This document shows, one piece after another, positions 22,471 to 33,640 of a stretch of 64,000 bases of DNA. Within the stretch, counting starts at the first letter, position 1. The number at the start of each line of letters is the position of its first letter. The stretch comes from Azolla caroliniana (lineage: Eukaryota > Polypodiophyta): assembly GCA_043228905.1 (NCBI GenBank), contig JBHGNT010000008.1:13702001-13766000 (forward strand), given 5' to 3'. A program made the position numbers and the translations under genes. The notes under the pieces are model-generated. The model was given only the letters and a program-made list of their open reading frames with translations, was not told the origin of the DNA and made no database searches.

Positions 22471-24491
22471 CATGGCACGCCCGTGGGACAGTACCTTGTA
22501 CGTCAAATCCACCATCCGACCCTTGCTATTCTTCGTCCAAAATATCCAGAATGCTTTGTTCGAGAGTCTCCAATGGAGCGCCGTCACAGCCTGATCAACT
22601 TCCTGCTGGAGCTTGGCCATCCTTTCCTTATGCTCCGTTTCCAGCCATTTGTAGTCCCGGTGCAGGTGCTCAAAATCATCTGTCGTTTGCTTGAGCCGTA
22701 TGTTGATCTGTCGATGGGCCCGGTCCTCGCGGTCCTTCTGCTGGCGGAGCTCCTCCTTTAGCCGTTCAATTTCTGTTTCCGCCGTCTTCCACAGCTTGTC
22801 CTTTTCCTGCAGCACTTTGCCTTTTTCCTCCCTTAGTTGATCGTACGCTTGATGGCCTTTCTGGAGGCTCTCCTCTGCCCGGCGGAGGTTCTCAACAGTC
22901 TTCTTTAATTCTGCTTCGGCCACTGTCTTCAATTCCCGTTCACGGCTCCTTAGCGCTTCTTGTGCGGCAAGTTCATCTCTCAATTCCGCAAGCTCCTGGG
23001 CTTGCGCCACATCTCTCTCTGTGACGGTTTCCGTTGCCGGGGTCTTATTAGTATGTACAGGTTTGTCTGGTTCTTTATTCTGTACACTTACCGGAGTCAC
23101 CGGTGATTGGATCTGTGTTGCCGTTAAGGCCATTTTGGCCATTTCTGCCGTGACCTGATCCAAGTCTTTTTCAAGGCACCAGATTCTAGACCGGGCCTTC
23201 TCTAGTTGTTCGGTTGTGACGAGCAACCGTTCTCTTTGCGCTCTTTCTTCTGCCTCAATATACCCCACTGCTCCGGCAATCTGTTCGCCTATCCACCGGA
23301 GCCACAGGCTACCGGTGCCTTGTTGTTGCACTTGCACGGAGGTTTGACGGATGGGCTCGCTTGTAGGTGGGTGGTCCCGCCTGATTGCGCCAAGTTGCAA
23401 TTCCGTTTCTGCCTGTGGAGCACCCTGTTGTCCTGGTTCCCCTTGTGCTTTTTCTTGGTTGGCCGAGGGAGGCTGCATTGACCTTTCTGGCTCTGGCGGA
23501 ATGGGACTTGCCGGTGCTGCCGGTGGTGTAGGGGCTTCTGATTCCGGTGCCATGCGCACCGGTTCCGGTTCCTCCCTTGGCGTGGGAATCTCAGTATGGG
23601 GAGTCGGTGTTCCCTCCGTCTGAGGGTCCGAACGTTTCCCGGCTGCCTCAACGGTCCTTGCCGACGACTGTCGCTGGAGGTGCTCCGTAGGCTCCTCTAT
23701 TTCCTCTTCCTGAGTCCCGACGTTGAGTTTTGCAGCCAAAGGGTCCGCTTCTCTATTCACCGGTCGGCGGAGTGTAACCTTTACGGGCCGTGCCGGTGGT
23801 TCCTCCTGCGCATCCGTTCTGCACGGTTCTGCGGCATGACAGGGGGTCTAGGGTACACATGGCCGTATTCGTGGAGCACACGGGCAACCTCGCGGAACAG
23901 CATATCTCCGCCGCCCTGTGTCCGGTAGTCCTTGCTGGCTAGGGAGTACTCACCAAAATACTTGATGAGTTGCTCCGAGGTCGGATTGTCAATCGTGAGT
24001 ATGCCTCCCTCCGGAAGGCCTGTTAACGCACGGATCGCCTCCGCCGTTATGACCTCTGTGTCAATTTCTTTGATCACCTTGTCGGCTTCTTTGTGTGGCG
24101 GTACCTCGATAATCGCCAAGAAGCCCTCAAGCTCATGTTGCTTTAGCCATTTCTTGGCAGCTTCTGACACCATTTGCGGGTCCATGTCTGTGTCGAGGTC
24201 GGATTGTGGTGGCGAGGTTGGATGGTGATGAGAGTGAGATTGAGAGAGAGAGAGTTCAGAAAGCGGGGCTTCTCTGTGCGTAGGTTCTCGTCTGATGATC
24301 TTCCAGCGCCTTGGTGCTTCTGTGCTCCTGGGTTCGCGAAAGTAGAGGGTCTCCACGCGTAGTGGTTTTTCTCTGTGCATTCTGGCGCCTTTTTCGAGTG
24401 TGTGCACGTCGTGTACTAAAATAGCATTATGTCTTGTGGTGGTGCTTAAATGCCCACAACGTACCTTTTCGCTCCTCGCTCTCTTGTCCAT
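22471..24491 (-). pseudogene. Extra ORF downstream of pol in gypsy D: N-terminal domain plus coiled coil
   Basis: Sense-orientation ORF between integrase and 3' LTR, in two frames. 24491-23781 (up to 236 aa; ATGs at 24491 and 24185, start uncertain) holds a compact domain containing AAKKWLKQHELEGFL, AIRALTGLPEGGI and DMLFREVARVLHEYGHVYPR. A frame change near 23800 leads to 23760-22560: a Pro/Glu/Thr-rich linker, WLRWIGEQIAGAVGYIEAEE, then a long Glu/Lys/Gln/Arg coiled coil (ERLKEELRQQKDREDRA). Relative to element F, D has lost the segment after DQAVTAL (about 22580) and reads out of frame into the LTR. I do not recognise the N-terminal domain. The coiled coil suggests a structural or nucleoprotein role. 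It is not an envelope by sight: no signal peptide or membrane segment. Confidence 0.75.
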
Positions 24492-24559
24492 TCATACCTC
24501 GCTTTTGCATGATTACTTCGCTTTTTTATTTATTTTTAAATGTAGTGTGAGGTTACTTG

Positions 24560-24777
24560 TCCGTTGGTCCTATTGGACCCTTACCGGCCTCATTCTCCCC
24601 AGTTACCGGCTCGCCGTCTCTGCCATCTTGGTGGTTGTCGTTTCCCTCATAGGTTGTCGTTTCCGCACCAGTGTCGGTCCTTTGCTCAAATGGGTTCTTG
24701 GGCATCGGTCCTCTATATGGCTTCAATCAGAATCCGTTAACCCATTTGCCTAGCACTTCGCCGACAAGTGTCCCTAA
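24560..24777 (-). pseudogene. C-terminal tail of gypsy D integrase, separated by element E
   Basis: Continues the integrase at 30262: GTLVGEVLGKWVNGF, a stop, then LKPYRGPMPKNPFE, a typical plant Ty3/gypsy pol terminus. The frame then runs through an acidic tail to a stop near 24560. The one stop after GF marks decay. Confidence 0.8.
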
Positions 24778-25450
24778 TGTTGGGAGACAGGTCCCTCCGG
24801 ATGGGAAGGGAGAAGAATAGTGCTGATGAACAAACTCGGCTACGGAGAGCCGGATGGTGCAGACCCGGTAAGAACCGGATGAGGAGTACCCAACTATGGA
24901 GAGTCGGCTGGTGCAGACCCGGTGAGAACCGGATGAGGAGTACCCGGCTACGGAGAGCCGGATGGTGCAAACCCGGTGAGGAGTGCTCACCAAATGAAGA
25001 GACATATTCGTAAATATGTTTTCTGAGAGTCCATCATGGCTATATTTGTAAATAGCCGAAAAGTCATATTAGTATAAATATGACTTAGGGCAAACCTTTT
25101 AGACGTAGTTGTTATTTTCTTGTTGGTGCAAGAAGAGAGAGAGCGTGTAATTGTGTACAGAGAGAGAGAGAGAGAACGAGGTCGTTGCCTCTGTTGAAAC
25201 CACCGCCTGTGGCGAAGATCATGAGCACGAGGTCGTTGCCTCCGTGAACTCACTGTTGTACATTCTAACATAGTGATAGTTTGCAGCCTGTGGGCTGCCG
25301 TGGTTTTTTCCCTAGTTTGGGGTTTTCCACGTAAACATCCTGTGTACTCTTCTCTTCTTCATGTCGTGCATTTATTTCCCATTTTCTGTGTATTATTCTA
25401 AGCTCGGTTGTGGCCGAGTGTTGCGTATACGGAGCGTGCAGTTCCTGTCA
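24778..25450 (+). repeat. 5' LTR of copia E
   Basis: 673 bp. About three 54-bp units (24830-24990) built on GGATGAGGAGTACCC and GGAGAGCCGG, TATAAATA at 25073-25080, then GA tracts (about 25133-25175) shortly downstream of the presumed start site. Confidence 0.93.
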
Positions 25451-25452
25451 AG

Positions 25453-25464
25453 TGGTATCAAAGC
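25453..25464 (+). promoter_or_regulatory. Primer-binding site of copia E
   Basis: TGGTATCAAAGC, the initiator tRNA-Met PBS with one change from the usual TGGTATCAGAGC. Confidence 0.8.
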
Positions 25465-25479
25465 GAAACAACACAGAAA

Positions 25480-28400
25480 ATGGACGAATCGTTGGGCGGC
25501 ATGTTCAAGCTCACCGGCTCCAACTATTTAGTGTGGAAGTCGAAGATGAGAGATATGCTCGTGGTTAAAGACCTTTGGCTGCCGGTTCAGTTTGGGGACA
25601 AGAGACCGGTCAAAATCGATGCCACGATATGGGAGGTGATGCACATGAAGACAACGGCGTACATATGGTGCTTCATCGACATGAGCCTATACAACAACTT
25701 CAATGAAGAGAGCAAGGCTCATGAGCTCTGGGAGAAGGTCGGCATAATGTTTCAAAACAAAAATGTTGTTAATCAGGTTTCGGTATTCCGGAAGCTTGTA
25801 AGACTCCGGTACTAAGATGGTTCCAGCATGGCGGAGCAAATGAATGCCTTCCAGGGGCTGATACACCAGGCAACATCATTGGAAGTACCTCTCGCCGACG
25901 AGGTACTAGCGCTACTCCTGCTCGGTTCCCTCCTGGATAGCTGGGAGACGTTGGTTGTCATTTTGGGCAACGCCGGGCCGGAAGGAAAGCGGTTATCCCT
26001 AGCAAGAGTAAAGTTGAGCTTGCTAGATGAGGAGGTGCGTCGGAAAGATAAAGATACGAGCTCCGACTCCAAAGCGCTCCTTACCGAATCGGAACGCGGA
26101 AGACATAGAAACCGTAGTCCCCAGAACCGGGAAAAGTTGCAGACACGGTCAAAGTCAAGGGGGAGGCCTACTTGCTTATTTTGTGGCAAACTGGGACACT
26201 TCCAAAAGAACTGTCGGCATTTCCAAAAAGACAAGGAAACCGACGGTACCGATTCGAAGTGGACCCCGGACCGGAACGGTAAAGACCGGAGGGGGCCGGA
26301 CCGGAAGGGAACGACAGCAATCACGGCAAGTGAAGAAGAGTTGATGCTCATCACCGAGGAGAGTGAGATAAACCTTGCCGGTGACGAGATGACCTGGGTG
26401 GTAGACTCCGGAGCGTCGTTCCACCTTACCCCGGACCGGAAATGCTTCTCAATCTACATAGCCGGTGATCACGGCTGTGTCCGTATGGGGAATGAAGGTA
26501 CATGCCGAATTGTCGGCATAGGAGACGTGTGGCTGACAACACCAACCGGATGCAAGTTGTTGCTGAAGGATGTCCGACACATTCCGGAGGTTCGTCTGAA
26601 CATGATATCAGTCGGTCGACTAGATGATTAAGGCTACACGGGTAGCATCCGGAACGGTGTCATGAAGTTCAACAAAGGGAGCCTGATTGTGGCTTGGGCC
26701 CGGAAGATCAACAGACTGTACCTAATGAATGCCTAGTTATGTCCGGAAGAAGTGAACGTGGCATCCGACACTGCTGGTGAGCTGTGGCACAAGAGGTTGT
26801 GTCATATGAGCGAGAAGGGGATGAAGAGGCTTGCAGATGACAACCTCATTCTAGTGAAGAACGTGCACATGGAGAAGTGCACTGATTGTTTGGCCGGTAA
26901 GCAAAACCAAACCTCCTTCAGACCAAGGCCACCGATGAGACGTAATGCACCACTGGAGTTGGTGCATACGGATGTGTGTCAAGTAGACACGAAGTCATAT
27001 GCCGGAGCGCAGTACTTCGTGACGTTCATAGATGACCACAGCTGGAAGCTATGGGCCACACCGTTGAAGACGAAGGATCAAGTGTTATCCGTCTTCAAAC
27101 AGCTCCACGTGAGAGTGGAAAGAGAAACTGGGCGGAAGCTGAAGGCGGTTCGAGCAGATAACGGAGGTGAATACCGGGGGCAATTTGAGGAGTATTGCCG
27201 CTCGAAGGGAATCTGGCTCGAATTTACCGTGCCGAAGACGCCGGAACTAAACGGACTGGCTGAGAGGATGAACTGGACCATAATGGAGAGGGTCCGAAGT
27301 ATGCTAGCGCATGCAAAACTACCCAAGAAGTTTTGGGCTGAGGCATTGTCGACGGTGACATATGTGATAAATAGATCACCCTCAGTACCGTTGGACGGAC
27401 ACACGCCACAGAGCGTGTGGACCGGTAAGGAAGTATCCTACCGGCAACTGAAGGTGTTCAGGTGTCTCGCGTACGTGCATGTAGCTAAGGACCGGAGAGG
27501 AAAGCTAGATCCAAAGACCTGGCCATGCATATTCCTCGGTTACGGTGACGATGAGTTCGGCTACCGAGTGTGGGATCTGGTCGACAAGAAGGTATTCCGG
27601 AGTCGAGATATTATCTTCATGGAGGACAAGACGCTCGCCGACTAGGAGTTGGAGAAGAAGATAATAAACTCCGAGTCGATCGGTAAGGATCGACTGTACG
27701 ATGAGTAGACCCAACCGACAAGAGACCGGTTAGCACTCGAGGGACCAGCCGGTTATGGTGAGGATACCGAACAGGCTGAAGAAGAAGTAGAGGAAGCTGA
27801 AACCGGAACCGGCCAAGACCCCGAATCGGATTCGGATGAAGAGCAAATGGAGGAGCCGGTTATCGAAGCCCAAAGACGGAGATATCCTCTCAGAGAGAGA
27901 AGGGCGCCCCGGAGATTTCCGGATGCAGAGCATGTTCTGCTGACCGATGAGGGGGAGCCGGAAAGCTTCGAAGAAGCGAAGGATAACACCCACAGCCGCA
28001 AATGGTTAAGTGCCATGTAGGATGAGATGGATTCCCTGCATGAGAACCATACGTACGAATTGGTGGAGTAGCTGAAAGGAAAGCGGGCACTCCGAAACAA
28101 GTGGGTGTACAAGTTGAAACCGAGAGATGCCGGCAACCCCCCAAGATACAAAACCAGGATCGTGGTGAAGGGGTTCCAACAAAAAAAGGGCGTGGACATT
28201 GACGAGATATTTGCCCCAGTAGTAAAGATGACCTCCATCCGGACGGTGCTGAGTATAGCGGCAAGCATGGACCTCAAGGTAGAGCAGCTAGACGTGAAGA
28301 CGACATTCCTTCACGGTGACCTCAAAGAGGAGATCTATATGCAGCAACCGCAAAGATTCGTGGAGAAAGAGAAGGAGCACCTGGTATGCCGGCTGAAGAA

Positions 28401-29526
28401 GAGCATGTACAGACTAAAGCAGGCTCCCCGACAATGGTACCGGAAATTTGATTCCTTCATGACCGATCAAGGGTACCACAAGACGCAGGCCGATTACTGC
28501 GTGTTTGTAAAGAAGTTCGAAGGAGGCGACTTCTTGATACTCCTTCTGTACGTGGACGACATGTTGATCGTCGGACGGGACCAAGTCGAAATACGGATGC
28601 TGAAGAGGGCCCTCAACCGGACCTTCTCAATGAAAGACTTGGGTTCGGCAAGACAGATGCTAGGGGTGCATATTATTCGGAACCGGTCAATGAAGCAATT
28701 ATGGCTGTCACAGGAGAAATACGTGACAAAGGTGCTTCAGCGGTTCAACATGTCAGATGCGAAACCGGTCGGATCGACACTTCCGGCAAACTGCAGGCTA
28801 TCCTGTAAGCAAAGCCCGAAGACGAAAGCAGAGAAGGCGGATATGATGAAGATTCCATATGCCTCTTCCGTCGGGAGCTTGATGTACGCAATGGTGTGTA
28901 CCCGACCGGATATAGGATACGCAGTCGAAGTGGTGAGCCGGTTTATGAGCAATCCTGGCAAGGAGCACTGGAACGCGGTCAAATGGATACTCCGGTATTT
29001 GAAGGGCGCTTCAAATATGTGTCTCCGATTCGGCTCCGGAAAACCTCCACTTGACGGTTTCACCGATTCGAACATGTTGGCTGATGTGGATACCAGCCGG
29101 TCTACATCCGGGTATTTAATGACATATGCAGGGGGAGTTGTTTTGTGGCAGTCGAGGCTGCAGAAGACGGTTGCATTGTCAACCACGGAAGCGGAGTACA
29201 TGGTGGCTGTGGAAGCCGGCAAGGAAATATTATGGATGAAGGACTTCATCGGAGAGCTCGGTATCCGGCAAGATGAATACTGACTCTATTGCGACAGTCA
29301 AAGTGTCATCCATCTTGCTAAGAATGCGGCCTACCATTCCCGGACGAAGCATATCTAGCGAAGATATCACTGGATCCGGGAAAGAGTAGATGACCAGGAG
29401 TTCGCACTGACGAAGATCCACACGGCCGAGAACGGGTCAGATATTGTGACCAAAATGCTGATACCCAACAAGCTCGATGCATGCCGGAAGAGGATCGGAC
29501 TAGTAAGACACACCATGCCGGAGTGA
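25480..29526 (+). pseudogene. gag-pol of copia E: one frame, nine in-frame stops
   Basis: A single frame from ATG 25480 to TGA 29524-29526 (1349 codons), colinear with C's intact polyprotein: gag, knuckle CLFCGKLGHFQKNC, protease WVVDSGASFHLT, pre-integrase finger LWHKRLCHMSEKGM, integrase HTDVCQVDTK and DNGGEYRGQF, RT with LLLYVDDMLIVG, RNase H with [11 protein letters not shown] count internal stops at 25813, 26629, 26734, 27643, 27706, 28018, 28069, 29281 and 29356, but no net frameshift over about 4 kb. Against C, the stops at 28018 and 29356 replace CAG (Gln) and that at 29281 replaces an Arg codon, consistent with C-to-T change; others need different substitutions. Confidence 0.93.
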
Positions 29527-29536
29527 AGGGGGAGTT

Positions 29537-30256
29537 TGTTGGGAGACAGGTCCCTCCGGATGGGAAGGGAGAAGAACAGTGTTGATGAACAAACTCAGCC
29601 GAGGCCGATAGGACGAGGCCGAAACCGTATGACAAGTACCCGGCTACGGAGAGCCGGATGGTGGAGACCCGGTGAGAACCGGATGAGGAGTACCCATCTA
29701 CGGAGAGCCGGATGGTGGAGACCCGGTGAGAACCGGATGAGGAGTACCCGGCTACGGAGAGCCGGATGGTGCAAACCCGGTGAGGAGTGCTCACCGGATG
29801 AAGTGACATATTCGTAAATATGTTTTCTGAGAGTCCATCATGGCTATATTTGTAAATAGCCGAAAAGTCATATTAGTATAAATATGACTTAGGGCAAACC
29901 TTTTAGACGTAGTTGTTATTTTCTTGTTGGTGCAAGAAGAGAGAGAGCGTGTAACTGTGTACAGAGAGAGAGAGAGAGAGAACGAGGTTGTTGCCTCTGT
30001 TGAAACCGCCGCCTGTGGCGAAGATTGTGAGCACGAGGTCGTTGCCTCTGTGAACTCACTGTTGTACATTCTAACATAGTGATAGTTTGCAGCCTGTGGG
30101 CTGTTGTGGTTTTTTCCCTAGTTTGGGGTTTTCCACGTAAACATCCTGTATACTCTTCTCTTCTTCGTGTCGTGCATTTATTTCCCGTTTTCTGTGTATG
30201 ATTCTAAGCTCGGTTGTGGCCGAGTGTTGCGTATACGGAGCGTGCAGTTCCCGTCA
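29537..30256 (+). repeat. 3' LTR of copia E
   Basis: 720 bp partner of 24778-25450, with extra U3 repeat sequence (29640-29790), TATAAATA at 29877-29884 and GA tracts at about 29935-29980. Followed by TSD CCTAA. Confidence 0.93.
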
Positions 30257-30261
30257 CCTAA

Positions 30262-31323
30262 CTGGTAGGACTCATTATACTCACGTGTCAGCCAATACGG
30301 GCCGGTCCATCTAAACCGTAGTTTACCAGGCATCTTGCCCATCCGGGTCTGAAATACTAACACCGGCTTGCCAATTGCGAACATTTTTTCATTTCCTTTC
30401 CTGTGCCGGTCGAAAAATGCTTTCCGTCGCCGTTGTTCCAATTCTAAGTGCAGGATGCTTGCCAATCGTTGTTCCTCGAGTTCACACAGCGCTATTAACC
30501 GTATTGGCTCCGACTCCTTCTCGTTCAGCCATTCCCATAGTTGGATCCGTAAGCTGGGTACTTGGAATTCCACCAGCATTACCGCTTCTAGTCCGAACGC
30601 TAACCGGAACGGTGTTGTTCGAATGCTCGTTTTATATGTTGTCCGGTATGGCCAAAGCGCGCTATGTAGCTTGGTATCCCAATCCGTTCGGTTTTCGTTG
30701 ACGATCTTCCGGAGGATATTCTGGAGCGTTTTGTTCGTCGATTCAGCTAACCCGTTTGCTTGCGGATAGTATGGTGTCCTCCGTTTATGGACAACGGCAT
30801 AGAATGTCGTCAGGCTTTCAACTACTTGGCCGAGAAAGTGCCCCCCTTGGTCGCTTATTAATTCGATTGGGCATCCGTAACGGTACCAGATGTATTCGTA
30901 TAGAAATTTTGCCGTTGACGCATCGGTGTTGTCTCTTAAGGCTTTGGCCTCCACCCATTTCGTGCAGTAATCCGTCGCGACGATGACGTACCGATTACCT
31001 GTTCTCATTGCCGGTGGTGTGAACGGTCCAACAAAGTCCAGCCCCCACTTCTGGAATGGTTTGAGTGGTAGTACAGGCTGGTGTGGCATCCGAGCCTGCT
31101 CCGTTGGCTGGCTCATTCGCTGGCATAGGTCACATTCTTTTGCGTATCGTACAACATCTCTTAATGTAGTTGGCCACCATAGGCCACTTTGCCATATTTT
31201 CCTGGCCGTCGCATCTCCACCATAGTGACCTCCGACAACTTCGCAGTGGGCTTCCCTCAGTATGAGGTCCTTTTCATCGCTGCGCACAGCCCGTCTCCGT
31301 AGTGACTCGAAACAGCTCCGCAT
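30262..31323 (-). pseudogene. Integrase of gypsy D
   Basis: Minus strand from about 31320. HHCC finger: GGHYGGDAT and CDLCQRMSQPT. Catalytic core: WGLDFVGPF, ISDQGGHFLG and PQANGLAESTNKT supply the D, D and E; then LWPYRTTYKTSIRTTPF. The C-terminal part has GKLRFRWTGPYWLTREYNESYQL up to the insertion site of E. No chromodomain. The block from 31323 to 30262 is open without stops, so the integrase itself was intact until E arrived; upstream frames are broken. Confidence 0.9.
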
Positions 31324-33198
31324 CTGGAAACTCGTCCGCTACTCCGTCGCTCGTCTCTCCGGACTCTAATCGGCTTAAATAATCCGCTACGGCATGCTGT
31401 ATACCGGGTCGGTGGAATATTTCGAACTCGAATTCCTGTAACAGTAAGGTCCACCGGGCCAACTTACCGGTGAGTGACGCCTTGGACACCAAGTAGAGGA
31501 GCGCCGAATGATCTACATGGAAGGAAAACTTCCTTCCCAATATATAATGCCGAAACTATGTCACACTGTAGATCATCCCTAGAGCTTTCCGTTCCGTGGT
31601 AAAGTAGTTCCGTTCCGCTTGGGATAGCTTTCGGCTGGCATAGTACACTGGCCGGTACCACTTTGGCTCCGTAAGCTGCATCAGTACGCTTTCGATTGCG
31701 ATGTCGGAGGCGTCCACGAACACATGAAATTCTTTACTCCAATCCGGAGGCTGCACTACCGGTGCTTGCGACAATAGTACCTTGAGGGCCCTATATGCCC
31801 TATCCTCGGTGTCGGTCCACTGGAATGGTATCCGATGTACGGCGGCATGCAACGGTGTAGCTAGGTCGGCCAAGTATCGAAGCATCCGGCTGTGCCACCG
31901 GATCTGGCCTAAGAACCGGCTCAATGCCTTTGTCGTTGTCGGTGTCGGTGCTTCTAATATGGCTTTCACTTTGTCTGGGTCGACTGCAATGCCTTCTTGG
32001 CTCACAATATGTCCTAGTAAGGTTCCACTGGACACGCCAAATACACACTTTGTCGGATTTAAGCTTAGCCGGTACGCTCTACACTTTTCTAGACAAAGAC
32101 GGAGGTGCTGAAAATGGTCCTCCTCCCGGCTATAGACGGGGCGAAATCGTCAAGGAAAACCTGCATAAAAGCCGAGATATATTCACCAAAGATTTCCATG
32201 ATGATTCATTGAAATGTTGCCGGTGCGGTTTTGAGTCCGATCATCATCACCACGGCCACAAACACCCCCCATTCGGTGACGAAAGCCATTTTCTCTTGGT
32301 CGTCGGGGTGCATCCGGATCTGATTATACCCGCTAAATCCGTCTAGAAAGCTATATACCTCATGGCCGGCGACGGCATCCAACACTCCATCTGTGAACGG
32401 AAGTGGAAACGCATCCGTTACCGTTGCCGCATTGAATTTCTGGTAGTCCACACAAACTCGAATTTTTCCGTTCTTCTTCAGTACGACTACGATCGGGCTC
32501 AGCCATGTCGCTTTCTTTACCGGACGGATAAAGCCAACTCTTAGCAGTTTGTCGATTTCCTCCTTGACTTTGGCGGCATAATTGGGATTCATCCGGTACC
32601 GTCTTTGTGCCACTGGTTTTGCGTCCTTGCTCAAGTGAATCTGATGCTGGTATAATTGAGGGTCAAGCCCTCGCATGTCTTCGTATGACCAGGCGAACAC
32701 GTCGCGAAATTCTGTGAGAAGTGTGATCATCGCCGTTTTGTCTTCGGACTTCATCTCCTTGGCGATGTGCACCGGTTTTGCTTCGTCCATGGTCCCTAGG
32801 TTCACCTCATCAAGTTGCGACGCTTTTACGCGTTGTGAAACGGCCATTTCCCGTTCCAACGCTTCCTGCGCTTGCCGTAACTCTCGGATTGCAACTTTAT
32901 CTGGTTCTGCTTCAGTCTCTTCCGGCTGCGGTAAGTATGGTGCTACTGCTTCGGCAATGTCAATTTCGAAGAGGGGTACGATCTTCGGGTTTTCCTGCAA
33001 GTACTGAGCTTCTTCTTCGTCAGCTAACCCTTCTAGCATGTTGACGCACTCTACATACAACGGTGTACATTCCTTGCCAGTGCTCGTCCTTGGCTGTGTT
33101 GGTACCCGTACCTTGGCTTTTCCTCGCCGGAAGGTAATTATATTTTTCCTCCAATTTTGTTTGATATGTGCCGTTTTCAACCACAGCCGCCCCAGCAA
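31324..33198 (-). pseudogene. RT and RNase H of gypsy D
   Basis: 33198-32206 is one open frame: a linker with AYPLLLGRPWL-like upstream remnants, an acidic region, then RT fingers and palm (VKKATWLSPIVVVLKKNGK, VCVDYQKFNAATVTD, YSFLDGFSGYNQI). After a frame disturbance near 32200 comes the catalytic VFLDDF block (about 32130). 32035-31556 holds LGHIVSQEGIAVDPDKV and the thumb/connection; RNase H starts with FHVFVDASD (about 31725) and TTERKALGMIYSVT, then a stop, and continues 31540-31274 with FSFHVDHSALLYL and AVADYLSRLE. At least three disruptions. Confidence 0.88.
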
Positions 33199-33630
33199 TA
33201 GCGGGTACGCGCCTTGTGCCTATAATTGTAGCAGTACTGCCGAGATGTGAAATGTATGACCGCCAACGGTGACTTCTAATTTCCATATTAATCATGTCAG
33301 CCGCACCGAGCTTGTATCGGCCATCCATAACCAGAATGGACACGGCTCCCACTCGTGGATTCCGAGGGCATCACACGTCCGGAGGCTTATTACATTCACA
33401 CCGGAGCCTCCGTCTATTACTGTGCCGGGGAATTCTTTCCCTTTTACAATGGCAGTAATTACCGGACTGTTGGTGTCCACCACCGTTAGTCCCTCCTCCG
33501 GATTCGAGAAGAGTACCGGTGCCGGTGATGATTCTCCTTCCGTCATGGTTGTCTTCAGTCCTTCCATGAATCTCGGCACGAGCTGTAGGAGTCTTCCTAG
33601 TGGCAGCGTAATCTGGCATTCCTGCAACAC
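33199..33630 (-). pseudogene. Aspartic protease region of gypsy D
   Basis: PVITAIVKGKEFPGTVIDGG followed by SGVNVIS around 33400-33480, the position of the retroelement D-[ST]-G protease site, here reading DGGSG, so the canonical triplet is altered. The frame differs from the gag upstream (a one-base shift near 33641) and breaks again near 33290. Confidence 0.75.
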
Positions 33631-33640
33631 CTGCCATGTC

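Larger units (their letters stand above)
24778..30256 (+). mobile_element. Copia retrotransposon E, complete but mutated, nested in gypsy D
   Basis: 5.48 kb, TSD CCTAA (24773-24777 and 30257-30261). LTRs 24778-25450 and 29537-30256, termini TGTTGGGAG...CCGTCA. PBS at 25453, PPT AAGGGGGAGTT at 29526-29536. It is of the same broader family as copia C (shared LTR motifs such as GCTCGGTTGTGGCCGAG and closely similar proteins) but in the opposite orientation. It splits gypsy D between the integrase SYQL and GTLVGEVLG segments. Confidence 0.96.

Noticed and set aside
22471-24491. Envelope gene, which would make gypsy D retrovirus-like
   Set aside because: No signal peptide, transmembrane segment or cleavage motif is visible; the composition is coiled coil and Pro/Glu-rich linker.
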